Assembly: GCF_029338395.1 (NCBI RefSeq)
Contig: NZ_CP119809.1
Span: 2,356,001 to 2,420,000 of the forward strand
Length of the DNA stretch: 64,000 nt
Source: Halorussus caseinilyticus
GTDB taxonomy: Archaea; Halobacteriota; Halobacteria; Halobacteriales; Haladaptataceae
Direction of reading: 5' to 3'
The notes under the pieces are model-generated. The model did not search any database. It saw only the letters and a list, made by a program, of their open reading frames with translations, and was not told the origin of the DNA. Of this stretch, positions 26,213 to 35,886 are shown one piece after another. Numbering within the stretch: the first letter of the stretch is position 1; every line of letters begins with the position of its first letter. The position numbers and the translations under genes were made by a program.

Positions 26213-26257
26213 GTGTTGAATTAGTTGTTCATGACTTAAAGGCTTGGGTTTCAACAC
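26213..26257. promoter_or_regulatory. Inverted-repeat operator candidate around the malE TATA box
   Basis: GTGTTGAA (26213-26220) and TTCAACAC (26250-26257) are perfect inverted 8-mers separated by 29 bases. Between them lies a TATA-like box reading CTTTAAGTC on the minus strand (about 26232-26240). The octamer GTTGTTCA between the arms (26224-26231) also occurs at 30203-30210 between the two glycoside hydrolase genes. TrmB or a similar sugar regulator is the obvious candidate ligand; that is inference. Confidence 0.5.
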
Positions 26258-26524
26258 GGTCTTTCACGGCAGACGCGATGTGAGAAAAGGAATCGAACCG
26301 CGCCGTTCGGCGTCGTTGGGGTCGGAAGCCCGGCTAAATCCCTCGGTTCGTCGCGGCGAGGGGTCCGGACGAGTGGCAGTCGTCACGGCGAACCGCGCTC
26401 ACGCTTCGCGTGCGCGCTGGCCGTCTATCGCCGACCGCATCGCCGACGCGCGAGGTCGAGTATCGTCGCTCGAGAGAACTGAGACCCCCGTCGCGTGAAG
26501 GAGACCACGGCGTCCGGGTCGGTC

Positions 26525-26575
26525 GCGGGCGCGGGTCGCGCCGTGCGCGACCCGCGCACCGCCGAGAGACCTTCT
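26525..26575. repeat. Intergenic repeat family 1, partial copy 3
   Basis: Only the second hairpin module is present: GCGGGCGCG leads into the stem GCGGGTCGCG/CGCGACCCGC (26531-26555), followed by GCACCGCCGAG. It sits in the 626-base malE-malK divergent gap. Confidence 0.45.
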
Positions 26576-26641
26576 GAATAAATACGTCTTAGCAATATAG
26601 GTATTTCTAAGAGAAATGTATAGTTATCTCACCTCGGCGAG

Positions 26642-26669
26642 GCGTCCGCTCGCGCGCGAGCGGACGCCG
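26642..26669. repeat. 28-bp perfect palindrome in the malE-malK gap
   Basis: GGCGTCCGCTCGCG is followed at once by its reverse complement, with no loop. It lies just downstream of an AT-rich island (about 26576-26635) and 159 bases before malK. Confidence 0.75.
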
Positions 26670-26792
26670 ACGCTCGGTCCGGTCGGACCACGCCGTCGCG
26701 CGACCACTGTCGGACCGACGGGACCGATTCGCGGGGGGAACCGCTTCGAAAAGCGACGAAATAATGCGTCACAGATTTAGCGAAGAAGGCAA

Positions 26793-26824
26793 GAGTTAAA
26801 CCTTGGCAGACGTACGCAAGGAGA
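26793..26824 (+). promoter_or_regulatory. malK TATA-like box and Shine-Dalgarno sequence
   Basis: GAGTTAAAC (26793-26801) lies 27-35 bases before the malK ATG and AAGGAGA (26818-26824) ends three bases before it. The ribosome-binding site is unusually strong for this genome. Confidence 0.5.
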
Positions 26825-26827
26825 ACG

Positions 26828-27949
26828 ATGGCGACTGTAACGCTACGCGACCTCAGAAAGGAGTACTCCAACGGCCAAATCGTGGCCGTGGACGACGTTG
26901 ACCTCTCGGTCGAAGACGGCGAGTTCGTCACCGTCGTCGGCCCGTCGGGATGCGGGAAATCGACCACCCTGCGGATGATTGCCGGTCTCGAACGACCGAC
27001 CGACGGCGGCGTCCACATCGGCGACGACGACGTGACAGACGTTCACGCGCGCAAGCGGGACGTAGCGATGGTGTTCCAGAACTACGCGCTCTACCCGCAC
27101 AAGACCGTCGAACAGAACATGGCGTTCGGCCTGCGGATGAGTACCGACCTCTCGAAGGACGAACGCCGCGAGAAAGTCCGGGACACCGCCGCGATGATGG
27201 GCATCGAGGACCTCTTAGACCAGAAACCCGACGAACTCTCGGGCGGCCAGAAACAACGGGTCGCGCTCGGCCGGGCCATCGTCCGGGACCCCGACGTGTT
27301 CCTGTTCGACGAACCACTCTCGAACCTCGACGCCAAACTCCGGACGACGATGCGCACCGAGATTCAGCGCCTCCAGAACGAACTGGGCACCACCTCAATC
27401 TACGTGACCCACGACCAAGAGGAGGCGATGACGATGGGCGACCGCATCGTCATCCTCGACGGGGGCGAGCTCCAGCAGACCGGCGTCCCGAAGGAAGTGT
27501 ACAACGACCCGGCAAACGCCTTCGTCGGCGGGTTCATCGGGTCGCCGAGCATGAACTTCCTCGACGTGTCGGTCGAGGACGCCGGGACCACCCGACTCGT
27601 CGGGGACGGCGAGTTCGACTACGAACTCCGAGACGACCGACTCCGAAGCGCGGTCCGGGGCCGCGACAGGGTGAAACTCGGCGTCCGACCCGAGGACGTG
27701 ACGGTCACGGAACCGGGCGACAACGCCGTCGAGACCACCGTCGAGGTCATCGAACCGGTCGGGTCGGACAACTACCTCCACCTCTCGGTGGGCGAGGACT
27801 TCATCGCGCGGGTCCCCTCGGACGTGGAACCCGACAACGGCGAGACGGTTCACGTCTCGTTCGACCCGGCGGACCTCCACCTCTTCGACGCCGACGACGG
27901 CGAGTCGCTGTTGTACGAGTCCGAGCAGTCGGCGGCACCGACCGTCTGA
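26828..27949 (+). CDS. malK: Sugar ABC transporter ATP-binding protein, MalK/UgpC type
   Basis: The 373-residue ATPase that would power the MalFG importer. Walker A GPSGCGKST, signature LSGGQKQRVALGRA, Walker B VFLFDEPLSNLD and the switch histidine VTHDQEEA are all intact. The C-terminal third is the TOBE-type regulatory domain (KLGVRPEDVTVTEPGDNAVE). It is divergent from malE rather than in the malEFG operon. Such ATPases can serve several importers. Confidence 0.93.
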   Translation: MATVTLRDLRKEYSNGQIVAVDDVDLSVEDGEFVTVVGPSGCGKSTTLRMIAGLERPTDGGVHIGDDDVTDVHARKRDVAMVFQNYALYPHKTVEQNMAFGLRMSTDLSKDERREKVRDTAAMMGIEDLLDQKPDELSGGQKQRVALGRAIVRDPDVFLFDEPLSNLDAKLRTTMRTEIQRLQNELGTTSIYVTHDQEEAMTMGDRIVILDGGELQQTGVPKEVYNDPANAFVGGFIGSPSMNFLDVSVEDAGTTRLVGDGEFDYELRDDRLRSAVRGRDRVKLGVRPEDVTVTEPGDNAVETTVEVIEPVGSDNYLHLSVGEDFIARVPSDVEPDNGETVHVSFDPADLHLFDADDGESLLYESEQSAAPTV

Positions 27950-27981
27950 AAATTCGGTTCGCTCGCTTCGCTCGCTTCTTC

Positions 27982-30156
27982 CTACTCGCTCGGCACGGCC
28001 GCGGGTTCGTCGGCCAACAGGTCTCGCTCGGCCAGCAACGCGAGCGTGGTCGTCCGGAGCGCGTGGGGCCACCCAAGCGGCGTGGCGCTGTCGGGCGTGC
28101 CCTCGTCGAACACCTGTTCGGGCAGGAGCGCACCATTCAGGCAGAGCGGTCCGCCGGGCAGGACCAGACTCAGCAGGTCGCGGGCCGTCGCCGCGAACTC
28201 CTCGGCCCGCGGGTCGTCGCGGTCGGCCAACAGCGCCGCGAGGTTGGCCGACGCGAACGCGCCCCACGCGGTCGAAACCGTCCAAATCTTCTCGTCGTCC
28301 TGCGAGCGGGTCCGCCAGTCGTCGCCCTCGTAGCGGACCAACCCGCGGGCCGAACTCGCGTCGGGGTCGCGGTGGAGTTCGTCCACCACGGTCCGGACGT
28401 GCGAGACGAGTCTGTCGAGGCGGCGGTCATCGACCTCGCCCACGCGGTCGTACGCGCGGTGCGCGCTCGCCAGCGCGAGCGACCCCGAGTCACACCGCGT
28501 GTCGAGGTCACCCGGTTCGAACCGGACGCTCCCGTCGTCGCCGGTCTCGGTCTCCGCGACGAGGCGATAGCCGAAGATTCCCCGGTCGGGGACCCAGAGG
28601 TCGTCGAGCGCCTCGTACACCCGGTCGGCTTGCGCTCGGGCGCGGTCCGAGAGGTCGGCCGGGTCGGACGGGTCGGCGTCGTCGCCGACCCGTCCGACTC
28701 CGCCCACCGCGGCGAGGTCCGCCTCGCCGTCGGCGACCGTGGCGTACGCTTCGAGGAACGTCGCCGCGGTGTGGGAGAACCGGCCGGTGGCGTCCTCCCA
28801 CGCGTTCTGACAGGCGACCGGCAGGCCGTCGGACTCGACCGTCCGGTCGAGTCCGACGAGCGCGTCCGCGAGGGTCTCTCTCGTCCGACTTGCGAGGTCG
28901 GCGTCGAGTTCGGGGAGCGAGTCGGCGAGGTACGCGACGACGCTGGCGGTCTGGTCGGCCTGATAGTCGAGGTAGTCCGGGTCGTCGCCGACCGAGAGGT
29001 GGCTGTTGGCCCATCCGGGTGCGAGCGACCGGTTGCGGGGCCAGACCCGGTGGGGCCACGTCCCGTCTCGCAGTTGGGTCGCGCAGTAACTCTCGGCGCT
29101 CCGGGCGTGCCAGTCGCCGAGTCCGAGACCGAACCGCCGGTCGGCGTGGAGGAGGAACCGCGAGATTTCGGCGTCGTCGCGGAACCACGTGTAGCCGTAC
29201 CCCCCGGAGTGGACGTAGTAGGGGTCGAACTCGGGTCCGGCGATGCGGAGTCCGGTCGGGGCCGACAGCGAACCGAGGACCCGGAGGTCGGCCGCCACCG
29301 CGTCTCGCTCGGGGAGGTCGACCGGGACCGGCGGCGCACGCTCGTCGGCCGCCCGCTTCAGCACCTCGGCGTCGTCGTACTCGGTGAGAACCGCCGAGAG
29401 ACGGTCGAGAGCCGCCTCGCGGTCGGTTTCGGCCGCGTCGGTCAGCAGGGTCGCGAACGTCACCGCGCCGTCCTCGAAGGGGAGGCGACAGTACAGGTCG
29501 CCGCTCAGACTCGACTCTTCTCGGCGGCCGCCCTCGTCGGTCGCGGGTCGCTCGACCGGGGCGGCGTCGAGCAGGCGCTCGAAGTCGGCCGGGATACATC
29601 CGCGGGCGGTAGCGAACCCGGTCGCGCTACCCACGTAGTCGTGTTCGTCGTCGTGGTACAGTTCCACCGCGTCGGCGTGGTGGAGTTGGGCGACCCCCGT
29701 GTCGCGGCCGTCGGGCGAGAACCCGAGGAAGGCGACCAGTTCGGCGTCGTCGCGCTCGCGCGCTTCGCGCGGCTCGCGCTCGACGCGGGTCACGTGCGCG
29801 TGCCCGAGCGTGAGGTCGTACTGGGTGACGGTCTCGCCGTCGGGGAGTCGATGCTCGGTGACGACGAGCGTCGTGTCGCCGTGATACGTCTGGGAAGTCG
29901 TCTCGCAGTCGTCGAACCACGCGAGTTCGCCGTCGCGCCGGACGCCGAGTCTGGCCGCGTCCAGACCGTGGCGGCCGGTCAGGGGCGACCCGAAGTCGCG
30001 GGGACTTCCATCGCGGTCCACGTGGACGAGTCGGCCCGAGTCGTTCGCGGGGGTGTATCCGGAGAATCGGCCCGTCGTCGTTCGTCGCTCGCCGGGAAAT
30101 CGGGTGTCGTGGCCCTCGTGACGTTTGAAGTCGTCGAGAGCGTCGCGGAGTTGCAT
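27982..30156 (-). CDS. Glycoside hydrolase family 15 (glucoamylase-like)
   Basis: Predicted exo-acting enzyme that releases glucose from malto-oligosaccharides. The 724-residue protein has an N-terminal beta-rich GH15 domain and a C-terminal (alpha/alpha)6 barrel. The GGYGYTWFRDDAEISRFLL segment (about residues 310-330) is the conserved substrate-binding WFRD motif. There is no signal peptide, so it works in the cytoplasm on imported sugar. It is convergent with malK and divergent from the amylase gene (106 bases between the starts). Confidence 0.88.
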   Translation of the reverse strand: MQLRDALDDFKRHEGHDTRFPGERRTTTGRFSGYTPANDSGRLVHVDRDGSPRDFGSPLTGRHGLDAARLGVRRDGELAWFDDCETTSQTYHGDTTLVVTEHRLPDGETVTQYDLTLGHAHVTRVEREPREARERDDAELVAFLGFSPDGRDTGVAQLHHADAVELYHDDEHDYVGSATGFATARGCIPADFERLLDAAPVERPATDEGGRREESSLSGDLYCRLPFEDGAVTFATLLTDAAETDREAALDRLSAVLTEYDDAEVLKRAADERAPPVPVDLPERDAVAADLRVLGSLSAPTGLRIAGPEFDPYYVHSGGYGYTWFRDDAEISRFLLHADRRFGLGLGDWHARSAESYCATQLRDGTWPHRVWPRNRSLAPGWANSHLSVGDDPDYLDYQADQTASVVAYLADSLPELDADLASRTRETLADALVGLDRTVESDGLPVACQNAWEDATGRFSHTAATFLEAYATVADGEADLAAVGGVGRVGDDADPSDPADLSDRARAQADRVYEALDDLWVPDRGIFGYRLVAETETGDDGSVRFEPGDLDTRCDSGSLALASAHRAYDRVGEVDDRRLDRLVSHVRTVVDELHRDPDASSARGLVRYEGDDWRTRSQDDEKIWTVSTAWGAFASANLAALLADRDDPRAEEFAATARDLLSLVLPGGPLCLNGALLPEQVFDEGTPDSATPLGWPHALRTTTLALLAERDLLADEPAAVPSE

Positions 30157-30202
30157 TGAGAAAACGAACGCGGCGACCCCGTTAATAACCTTTGGTGTAA
30201 TT

Positions 30203-30210
30203 GTTGTTCA
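30203..30210. promoter_or_regulatory. GTTGTTCA octamer in the GH15-GH13 divergent promoter
   Basis: The octamer is identical to one inside the malE operator region (26224-26231). It lies in AT-richer sequence between the two divergent glycoside hydrolase starts, within GTGTAATTGTTGTTCACAC, which is itself partly symmetric. A shared regulator site is possible but an octamer alone is weak evidence. Confidence 0.3.
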
Positions 30211-30262
30211 CACATGCACAGTTAGCGGAACAGTGAAGTGCGTCGGCGCGGGCCGTGGGAGT

Positions 30263-32350
30263 ATGCACGAACCCGGTCCGCCGAGATTCACGCACGTCGG
30301 CGCGTCGGTCGAACTCGCTCCGCGACGGCCGGACGCCGTGTCGGACGCCGACGACCGGCCCGACGCTCGTTTCTCGTGGCGCGTCCGCGACCGACCCGAG
30401 AGTAGCGAAGTCGGCGTCGGCGACGGCCCGGTCGTCCATCTGGAACCGGACGAGTCGGGCGTATACGCCCTCGAACTCGACGCGCCCGACGGCACCCACC
30501 GCCAAGTCGTCCGGGCGTTTCCCGACCCCCGCAAGGAGGTCCGGTTCGACGCGCCGGTCGCCGACCTGCCGGTCCCGGCCGACGAGGTGGAGTCCGTCTC
30601 GCTCACCGGTCCGTTCAACGACTACACGCTCGGCCGCGACAGGATGGTCCGGGAAGGAGACGGCTACGTCGCCGACTTCGACCTGCCGCCGGGCGACCAC
30701 GAGGGCATCTGCGTCGTCAACGACGACTTCGAACACTGCCACGACGTGGCGGTTTCGGTCTCCGGTCCGGGTCGGCCCCGCGTCCACCTCGACGGCCGCG
30801 TCGAGGGCGAGACGCTGGTCGTGACCGCGCGGGCCGAGTCAGCACCGGAGGGGAGCGACCCCGAAGTGGAGTTCTGGCTGGACGACCGCGACGACCTGTC
30901 GGAGTCGGCCGTCGAGTCGGACGGGTCGGAGTTGCGCGTGGCGGTGGCCGACCTGCCCGAGCGCGCGCGAATCCACGCCGTCGCAGTGGCCGAGCGACAC
31001 AGCGTCGCCGACACGCTGGTCGTGGCGGCCGACGCCGAGGTGTCGGTCTCGCGGCCCAACGACCCGCCGGAGTGGGCGCGCCACGCGACGGTGTACCAGA
31101 TTTTCGTCCGGCGGTTCGCGGGCGAGACGGTCGAGACGACCTTCGAGGAGATAGAGCGCCGGGTGCCGTACCTCGAATCGCTCGACGTGGACTGCCTGTG
31201 GCTGACCCCCGTCGTGGGGAGTCCGACCGACCACGGCTACCACGTCACCGACTACTTCGACACCGCCGCGGACCTCGGGACCCGCGCCGAGTTCGAGTCG
31301 CTGGTCGAGCGCCTGCGGGAGGCCGGGATTCGGGTCGTGTTCGACCTCGTAATCAACCACACGTCGCGGGACCACCCGGCGTTCCAGATGCACGCGGCGG
31401 GCGTGGACGAGTACGCCGACTACTACGAGCGAGTGCCTGCGGACCTCGACGGCACCGACCGGGACGCGCTCCCCGAGGACGACACCGACTGGGCGGGCGA
31501 GGGCGTACCGGGCTACCTGTTCAACTGGACGCGCATCCCGAACCTGAACTACGACTCGCTGGCGGTCCGGTCGTGGATGCTGGACGTAATCGACGAGTGG
31601 GCACCGCTGGTCGACGGCTTTCGCGCGGACGTGGCGTGGGGCGTCCCCCACGGCTTCTGGAAGGAGGTCCGCGAGCGCCTGAAGTCGGCCGACTCGGAGT
31701 TTTTCCTGCTGGACGAGACCATCCCGCGGGACCCCCAGTTCCACGAGAGCGAGTTCGACGCCCACTACGACACCGCCCTCTACGGCGCGCTCCGGGAAAT
31801 CGGACGCGGCGAGGCCCCCGCCGAAGCCCTGTTCGAGGCGCTGGACGCGAACCGCCGGGAGGGGTTCCCCGAGTCGTCGCTTCTGCTCCGCTACGTCGAG
31901 AACCACGACGAGACGCGCTATATCGAGGAGTGCGACGAAGCGGCGCTCCGCGCGGCGGCGGGCGCGACGTTCACCCTGCCGGGCGCGCCGATGGTGTACT
32001 ACGGGCAGGAGCGGGGCGTCGAGGAACAGCGCGGGGTGATGCAGTGGCACGACGGGGACGCCGACCTCAGCGCGTTCCACCGCCGACTCTCGCGCCTGCG
32101 GAGCGAGCGGCCGGTCTTGCGGACCGGCCGCGTCGAGCGAATCGACCGGGACGGCGACGACCGAACCGTCGCGTTCGCCCGCGACGACGGCGAAAATCGA
32201 CTGGTCGTCGCCCTCAACTTCGGCGACGACCCCCGCGAGGTCCGTCTCGGCGAGTCGGTCGCCGAGACGGACCTGCTGACCGGCGAGTCCGTCGCCGCCG
32301 GGGACGGCGTGACAGTCGCCGACGCGGTGGTCCTCGAAAGCGAGATGTGA
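30263..32350 (+). CDS. Alpha-amylase family glycosidase (GH13, neopullulanase/maltogenic type)
   Basis: Endo- or debranching-type alpha-glucan hydrolase of 695 residues. An N-terminal beta-sandwich with VSLTGPFNDYTL (CBM48/E-set-like) precedes the GH13 barrel. Catalytic signatures are DLVINHT (region I, near 360), GFRADVAW (region II nucleophile Asp, near 453), LLDETIP (acid/base Glu, near 482) and VENHDETR (region IV Asp, near 547). No signal peptide is present, so it acts inside the cell. The ATG at 30263 was chosen; the upstream in-frame extension runs through the divergent promoter. Confidence 0.92.
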   Translation: MHEPGPPRFTHVGASVELAPRRPDAVSDADDRPDARFSWRVRDRPESSEVGVGDGPVVHLEPDESGVYALELDAPDGTHRQVVRAFPDPRKEVRFDAPVADLPVPADEVESVSLTGPFNDYTLGRDRMVREGDGYVADFDLPPGDHEGICVVNDDFEHCHDVAVSVSGPGRPRVHLDGRVEGETLVVTARAESAPEGSDPEVEFWLDDRDDLSESAVESDGSELRVAVADLPERARIHAVAVAERHSVADTLVVAADAEVSVSRPNDPPEWARHATVYQIFVRRFAGETVETTFEEIERRVPYLESLDVDCLWLTPVVGSPTDHGYHVTDYFDTAADLGTRAEFESLVERLREAGIRVVFDLVINHTSRDHPAFQMHAAGVDEYADYYERVPADLDGTDRDALPEDDTDWAGEGVPGYLFNWTRIPNLNYDSLAVRSWMLDVIDEWAPLVDGFRADVAWGVPHGFWKEVRERLKSADSEFFLLDETIPRDPQFHESEFDAHYDTALYGALREIGRGEAPAEALFEALDANRREGFPESSLLLRYVENHDETRYIEECDEAALRAAAGATFTLPGAPMVYYGQERGVEEQRGVMQWHDGDADLSAFHRRLSRLRSERPVLRTGRVERIDRDGDDRTVAFARDDGENRLVVALNFGDDPREVRLGESVAETDLLTGESVAAGDGVTVADAVVLESEM

Positions 32351-32440
32351 GACATATATAGATATTTTAAGAGCAGGAAATTCATTCTTTAGGAACGAAT
32401 TTTCTTGCTACAGGCGCGCTTGGCGCGACGGTCCACGGGA

Positions 32441-32745
32441 CGCGCCCGGCCGACCGACCGCCAGCGAACGCTCGGCCCATCAACCGCCGTCGGGTGGATA
32501 AAGGGGTCGCCCGCTCGCGTTCGTCGTGGTCGTCTCCGCGGGCCACTATTCGAGCGGTCTGCGGAGCGGAGCAACGCAGACTTCGGCAGTCGCACGCCCG
32601 CATGGTTCGAGAGCAACGCTCTCGTCATCCCGAAAATCTCCGATTTTCGGAGACAGCGAAGCGAGCAGGAACGTCTGCCGGTGAACGCAGTGAGCGAGAA
32701 TATCCCGCGGAGCGACCGCGAGCGGGCGGGACTTTCCGAGCCTTC
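32441..32745 (-). repeat. Intergenic repeat family 2, copy at 32.4 kb
   Basis: Read on the minus strand, module A (GGAAAGTCCCGCCCGCTCGC, 32711-32745) is followed about 200 bases later by module B (32441-32519), which reads GCGAGCGGGCGACCCCTTTA and then ATCC...CGGTTG...GAGCGTTCGC...CGGCCGGGCGCG. Between them are hairpins GAGAGC-AAC-GCTCTC and CGAAAATCTCCGATTTTCG and the two modules shared with the tRNA-Gly insert. The 32351-32902 gap also has an AT-rich island at its left end. Confidence 0.6.
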
Positions 32746-32870
32746 GTCACGGCGAATCGTGCCGTTCCTGTATCGACTCGTGCCGAGCAGACCACGATTT
32801 TCGAGGGCGACGCGACGACTCCGAACTCCCTCGACCAACCTGTAACAGCGGGAATCGCGTCAGACGCGGC

Positions 32871-32880
32871 GCTTAAGTGG
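32871..32880 (+). promoter_or_regulatory. TATA box of the trmB-like gene
   Basis: GCTTAAGTGG is 23-32 bases before the ATG at 32903, the expected place for a leaderless transcript. Confidence 0.4.
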
Positions 32881-32902
32881 CGTCCCCGGAGACGTGTGAA
32901 CT

Positions 32903-33955
32903 ATGGACGACCCGACGCTCTCCCGACTCCTCCGGGAGTTCGGTCTCTCGGACAAAGAGATTGACACCTATCTGACGATACTCGACCACGGCGAAGCCAA
33001 GGCCAGCGTCATCGCCGACGACGCGGGCGTCTCCAAGCGGTACGTCTACAGCGTGAGCGAGGACCTCGAAGAGCGGGGATTCGTCTCGGTCAACGACCAC
33101 GCGGTCCCGACGACCATTCGGGCGGTTCCTCCCGAGCAGGTGGTCGATTCGCTGACCCAGAACGTCGAACGGATGGGTCCCGCGCTCGAATCCCGATACT
33201 CGCGGGCCACCCCCGAGTCCGACGAGTTCGAGGTCATCAAGGCCCGCGTGACGGTCCTCAAGCGAATCACCGCGCTCATCCGCGAGGCCGACGAGGAGGT
33301 GGCGCTGTCGCTCCCCCACGACCACCTCTCGGAAGTGGCCGACGAACTCCGGGATGCCGTCGAGCGCGGCGTCCTCGTGCTGTTGGTCGTCACCGGCGCG
33401 TCGCCCGGCGACGACCTCGCGCTCGACGGACTCGCCACCGTCGCCCGCGCGTGGGAGGAACCGACGCCGACGATGATAACCGCAGACCGGACCCACAGTC
33501 TGGTCGCACCGCCCCAGATGATAGCCCGGTCGAACAGCGGCGAGCGCGCAATCGCGTTCACTCAGCCACAGCTCGCGCCCGTCATCGTCGGGTCGTTCTT
33601 CGGCAACTACTGGCCGATGGCCGAGGAGGTGTACGTCGCCGACCCCCACGACCTGCCCGAGACCTACGCCGACTTCCGGCAGGCCGTGCTACAGGCCACT
33701 CTCCACCTCCGGGCAGGAACCGACCTCGTGGCGACCGTCCGGGGCCGACGACTCAACACCGAAGACGGTCCCGACCAACTCGAAGGCCGGGTCGTCGCGG
33801 TGCGGCAGGGACTGGTCGAACCCGCGAACAACTCCTTCCCGGTGGAGGCGGCGCTGGTCGTCGAGACCGGCGCGGGCCGGTACAGCGTCGGCGGCGACGG
33901 CGCGTTCGTGGAGGACTACGAGGCCGAGGAGGTCCTGCTCGAACCCGCGGAGTGA
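32903..33955 (+). CDS. trmB: TrmB-family sugar-sensing transcription regulator
   Basis: A 350-residue protein with an N-terminal winged helix (LSDKEIDTYLTILDHGEAKA, then VSKRYVYSVSEDLEERGFVS, residues 15-55). A linker coil and a PLD-like sugar-binding domain follow, and a C-terminal beta domain (RAGTDLVATVRGRRLNTEDG) is typical of TrmB proteins that bind maltose-type ligands. It is encoded beside the importer and amylases, so it most likely controls them. Confidence 0.88.
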   Translation: MDDPTLSRLLREFGLSDKEIDTYLTILDHGEAKASVIADDAGVSKRYVYSVSEDLEERGFVSVNDHAVPTTIRAVPPEQVVDSLTQNVERMGPALESRYSRATPESDEFEVIKARVTVLKRITALIREADEEVALSLPHDHLSEVADELRDAVERGVLVLLVVTGASPGDDLALDGLATVARAWEEPTPTMITADRTHSLVAPPQMIARSNSGERAIAFTQPQLAPVIVGSFFGNYWPMAEEVYVADPHDLPETYADFRQAVLQATLHLRAGTDLVATVRGRRLNTEDGPDQLEGRVVAVRQGLVEPANNSFPVEAALVVETGAGRYSVGGDGAFVEDYEAEEVLLEPAE

Positions 33956-33983
33956 CCGAACAGCAACGTTTGTTCCATAGTGG

Positions 33984-33990
33984 TAATTTA
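33984..33990 (+). promoter_or_regulatory. TATA box of ilvD
   Basis: TAATTTA lies 27-33 bases before the ilvD ATG at 34017, consistent with leaderless transcription. Confidence 0.45.
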
Positions 33991-34016
33991 AGCCGTTCCG
34001 TCGCCATTCGAGCGAC

Positions 34017-35726
34017 ATGACCGAGAAACCCGACGACCTCCCGAGCAACGAGGTCACGGAAGGAGTCGAGCGCGCGCCCCACCGGGCGATGTTCCGCGCG
34101 ATGGGCTACGACGACGCCGACCTCTCGTCGCCGATGGTCGGGGTCGCCAACCCCGCGGCCGACATCACGCCGTGCAACGTGCATCTGGACGACGTGGCGG
34201 AAGCGGCCTACGACGGCGTGGACCTCGCTGGCGGGATGCCAATCGAGTTCGGGACCATCACCATCTCCGACGCCATCTCGATGGGGACCGAGGGGATGCG
34301 CGCCTCGCTGATTTCCCGAGAGGTCATCGCCGACTCGGTGGAACTGGTCGCGTTCGGCGAGCGCATGGACGGACTCGTCACGGTCGCGGGGTGCGACAAG
34401 AACCTGCCGGGGATGATGATGGCCGCGATTCGGACCGACCTGCCCTCGGTCTTCCTCTACGGCGGGTCCATCATGCCCGGCGAACACGACGGCCGGGAAG
34501 TCACGGTCCAGAACGTCTTCGAGGGCGTGGGCGCAGTCGCGGAGGGCGAGATGTCCGAAGACGAGTTAGACGACCTCGAACGCCACGCCTGCCCCGGCGC
34601 GGGGTCCTGCGGCGGGATGTTCACCGCGAACACGATGGCTTCCATCTCGGAGGCGCTCGGTCTCGCGCCGCTCGGGAGCGCGGGCGCGCCAGCGGAGTTC
34701 GAGGAACGCTACGACATCGCCGAGCGAGCGGGCGAACTCGCGCTGGACTGCATCGAGAACGACCGCAGGCCCTCGGACGTACTCGACAAGCGGTCGTTCG
34801 AGAACGCCATCGCGTTGCAGGTCGCCATCGGCGGTTCGACCAACGGCGTCCTCCACTTGCTCGCGCTGGCGGCCGAGGCCGGAATCGACCTCGACATCGA
34901 GGAGTTCGACGAGATTTCGCGGCGGACGCCCAAAATCGCCAACCTCCAACCCGGCGGCGAGCGGGTGATGTTCGACCTCTACGAGCAGGGCGGCGTCCCG
35001 GTCGTGATTCGGCGACTCGTGGACGCGGGCCTGTTCGACGGCGACGCGATGACGGTCACGGGCCGGACGATTTCGGAGGAACTGGACGAACTCGACCTGC
35101 CAGACGACGAGGACATCGACGCCGAGTTCGTCCGACCCGTCTCGGACCCCTTCCACGAGGAGGGAGCCATCAAGATTCTCACGGGCAACCTCGCGCCCGA
35201 CGGCGGCGTCCTGAAGGTCACGGGCGAAGACGACTTCCACCACGAGGGACCGGCGCGCGTCTTCGAGGCCGAAGAGGACGCGATGCAGTACGTCCAAGAG
35301 GGCCACATCGAGTCGGGCGACGTTATCGTCATCCGCGACGAGGGACCGCGGGGCGGTCCCGGCATGCGCGAGATGCTCGGCGTCACGTCCGCCGTCGTCG
35401 GCGCGGGCCACGAGGACGACGTGGCGATGGTGACTGACGGCCGGTTCTCGGGCGCGACCCGCGGGCCGATGATTGGCCACGTCGCCCCCGAGTCGTTCTC
35501 GGGCGGTCCCATCGGTGCGCTGGAGGACGGCGACCACGTGACCATCGACATCCCCGACCGGACGCTCGCGGTTGACCTCTCGGACGACGAACTCGAACGC
35601 CGACTCGACGCCCGCGACGAACCCGAGATGGCCTACCAGAACGGCGTGCTGGCGAAGTACGGCGCGACGTTCGGGTCGGCGGCCAACGGCGCGGTGACGA
35701 ATCCGGGCGTGAAGCGCGACGAGTAG
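34017..35726 (+). CDS. ilvD: Dihydroxy-acid dehydratase
   Basis: IlvD dehydrates 2,3-dihydroxy-isovalerate and -methylvalerate, the penultimate step of valine and isoleucine synthesis. The 569-residue protein has the iron-sulfur cysteine motifs [17 protein letters not shown] (near 122-138) and [16 protein letters not shown] (near 191-206) and the C-terminal [20 protein letters not shown] loop. No other branched-chain biosynthesis gene is nearby. A hairpin with a T-run (35745-35768) follows its stop. Confidence 0.95.
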   Translation: MTEKPDDLPSNEVTEGVERAPHRAMFRAMGYDDADLSSPMVGVANPAADITPCNVHLDDVAEAAYDGVDLAGGMPIEFGTITISDAISMGTEGMRASLISREVIADSVELVAFGERMDGLVTVAGCDKNLPGMMMAAIRTDLPSVFLYGGSIMPGEHDGREVTVQNVFEGVGAVAEGEMSEDELDDLERHACPGAGSCGGMFTANTMASISEALGLAPLGSAGAPAEFEERYDIAERAGELALDCIENDRRPSDVLDKRSFENAIALQVAIGGSTNGVLHLLALAAEAGIDLDIEEFDEISRRTPKIANLQPGGERVMFDLYEQGGVPVVIRRLVDAGLFDGDAMTVTGRTISEELDELDLPDDEDIDAEFVRPVSDPFHEEGAIKILTGNLAPDGGVLKVTGEDDFHHEGPARVFEAEEDAMQYVQEGHIESGDVIVIRDEGPRGGPGMREMLGVTSAVVGAGHEDDVAMVTDGRFSGATRGPMIGHVAPESFSGGPIGALEDGDHVTIDIPDRTLAVDLSDDELERRLDARDEPEMAYQNGVLAKYGATFGSAANGAVTNPGVKRDE

Positions 35727-35744
35727 GGCAGTTGCACGACGGGT

Positions 35745-35768
35745 ACGGCGCGCGGAGCGCGCCGTTTC
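35745..35768 (+). terminator. Hairpin after ilvD
   Basis: The stem ACGGCGCGC-GGA-GCGCGCCGT (35745-35765) is followed by TTTCCCC. It lies 19 bases after the ilvD stop and resembles an intrinsic terminator, though archaeal termination depends more on U-runs than on hairpins. Confidence 0.4.
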
Positions 35769-35886
35769 CCCGCGAGCGAACGCAGTGAGCGAGCGACGGC
35801 ATTCGAGAACCCGACTGCTTCTACCCCCATCGCTCTCCTCGGTCGCTCCCGTAGGTCTCAAGAGGGCGTTGGCCCAAAGAAGTCGC

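Noticed and set aside
26950-30159. Open frame of over 1000 codons across malK and the GH15 gene
   Set aside because: It runs in another frame of malK and antisense to GH15. Long stop-free antisense frames are expected at this GC content, and the translation is Arg/Pro-rich with no domain.
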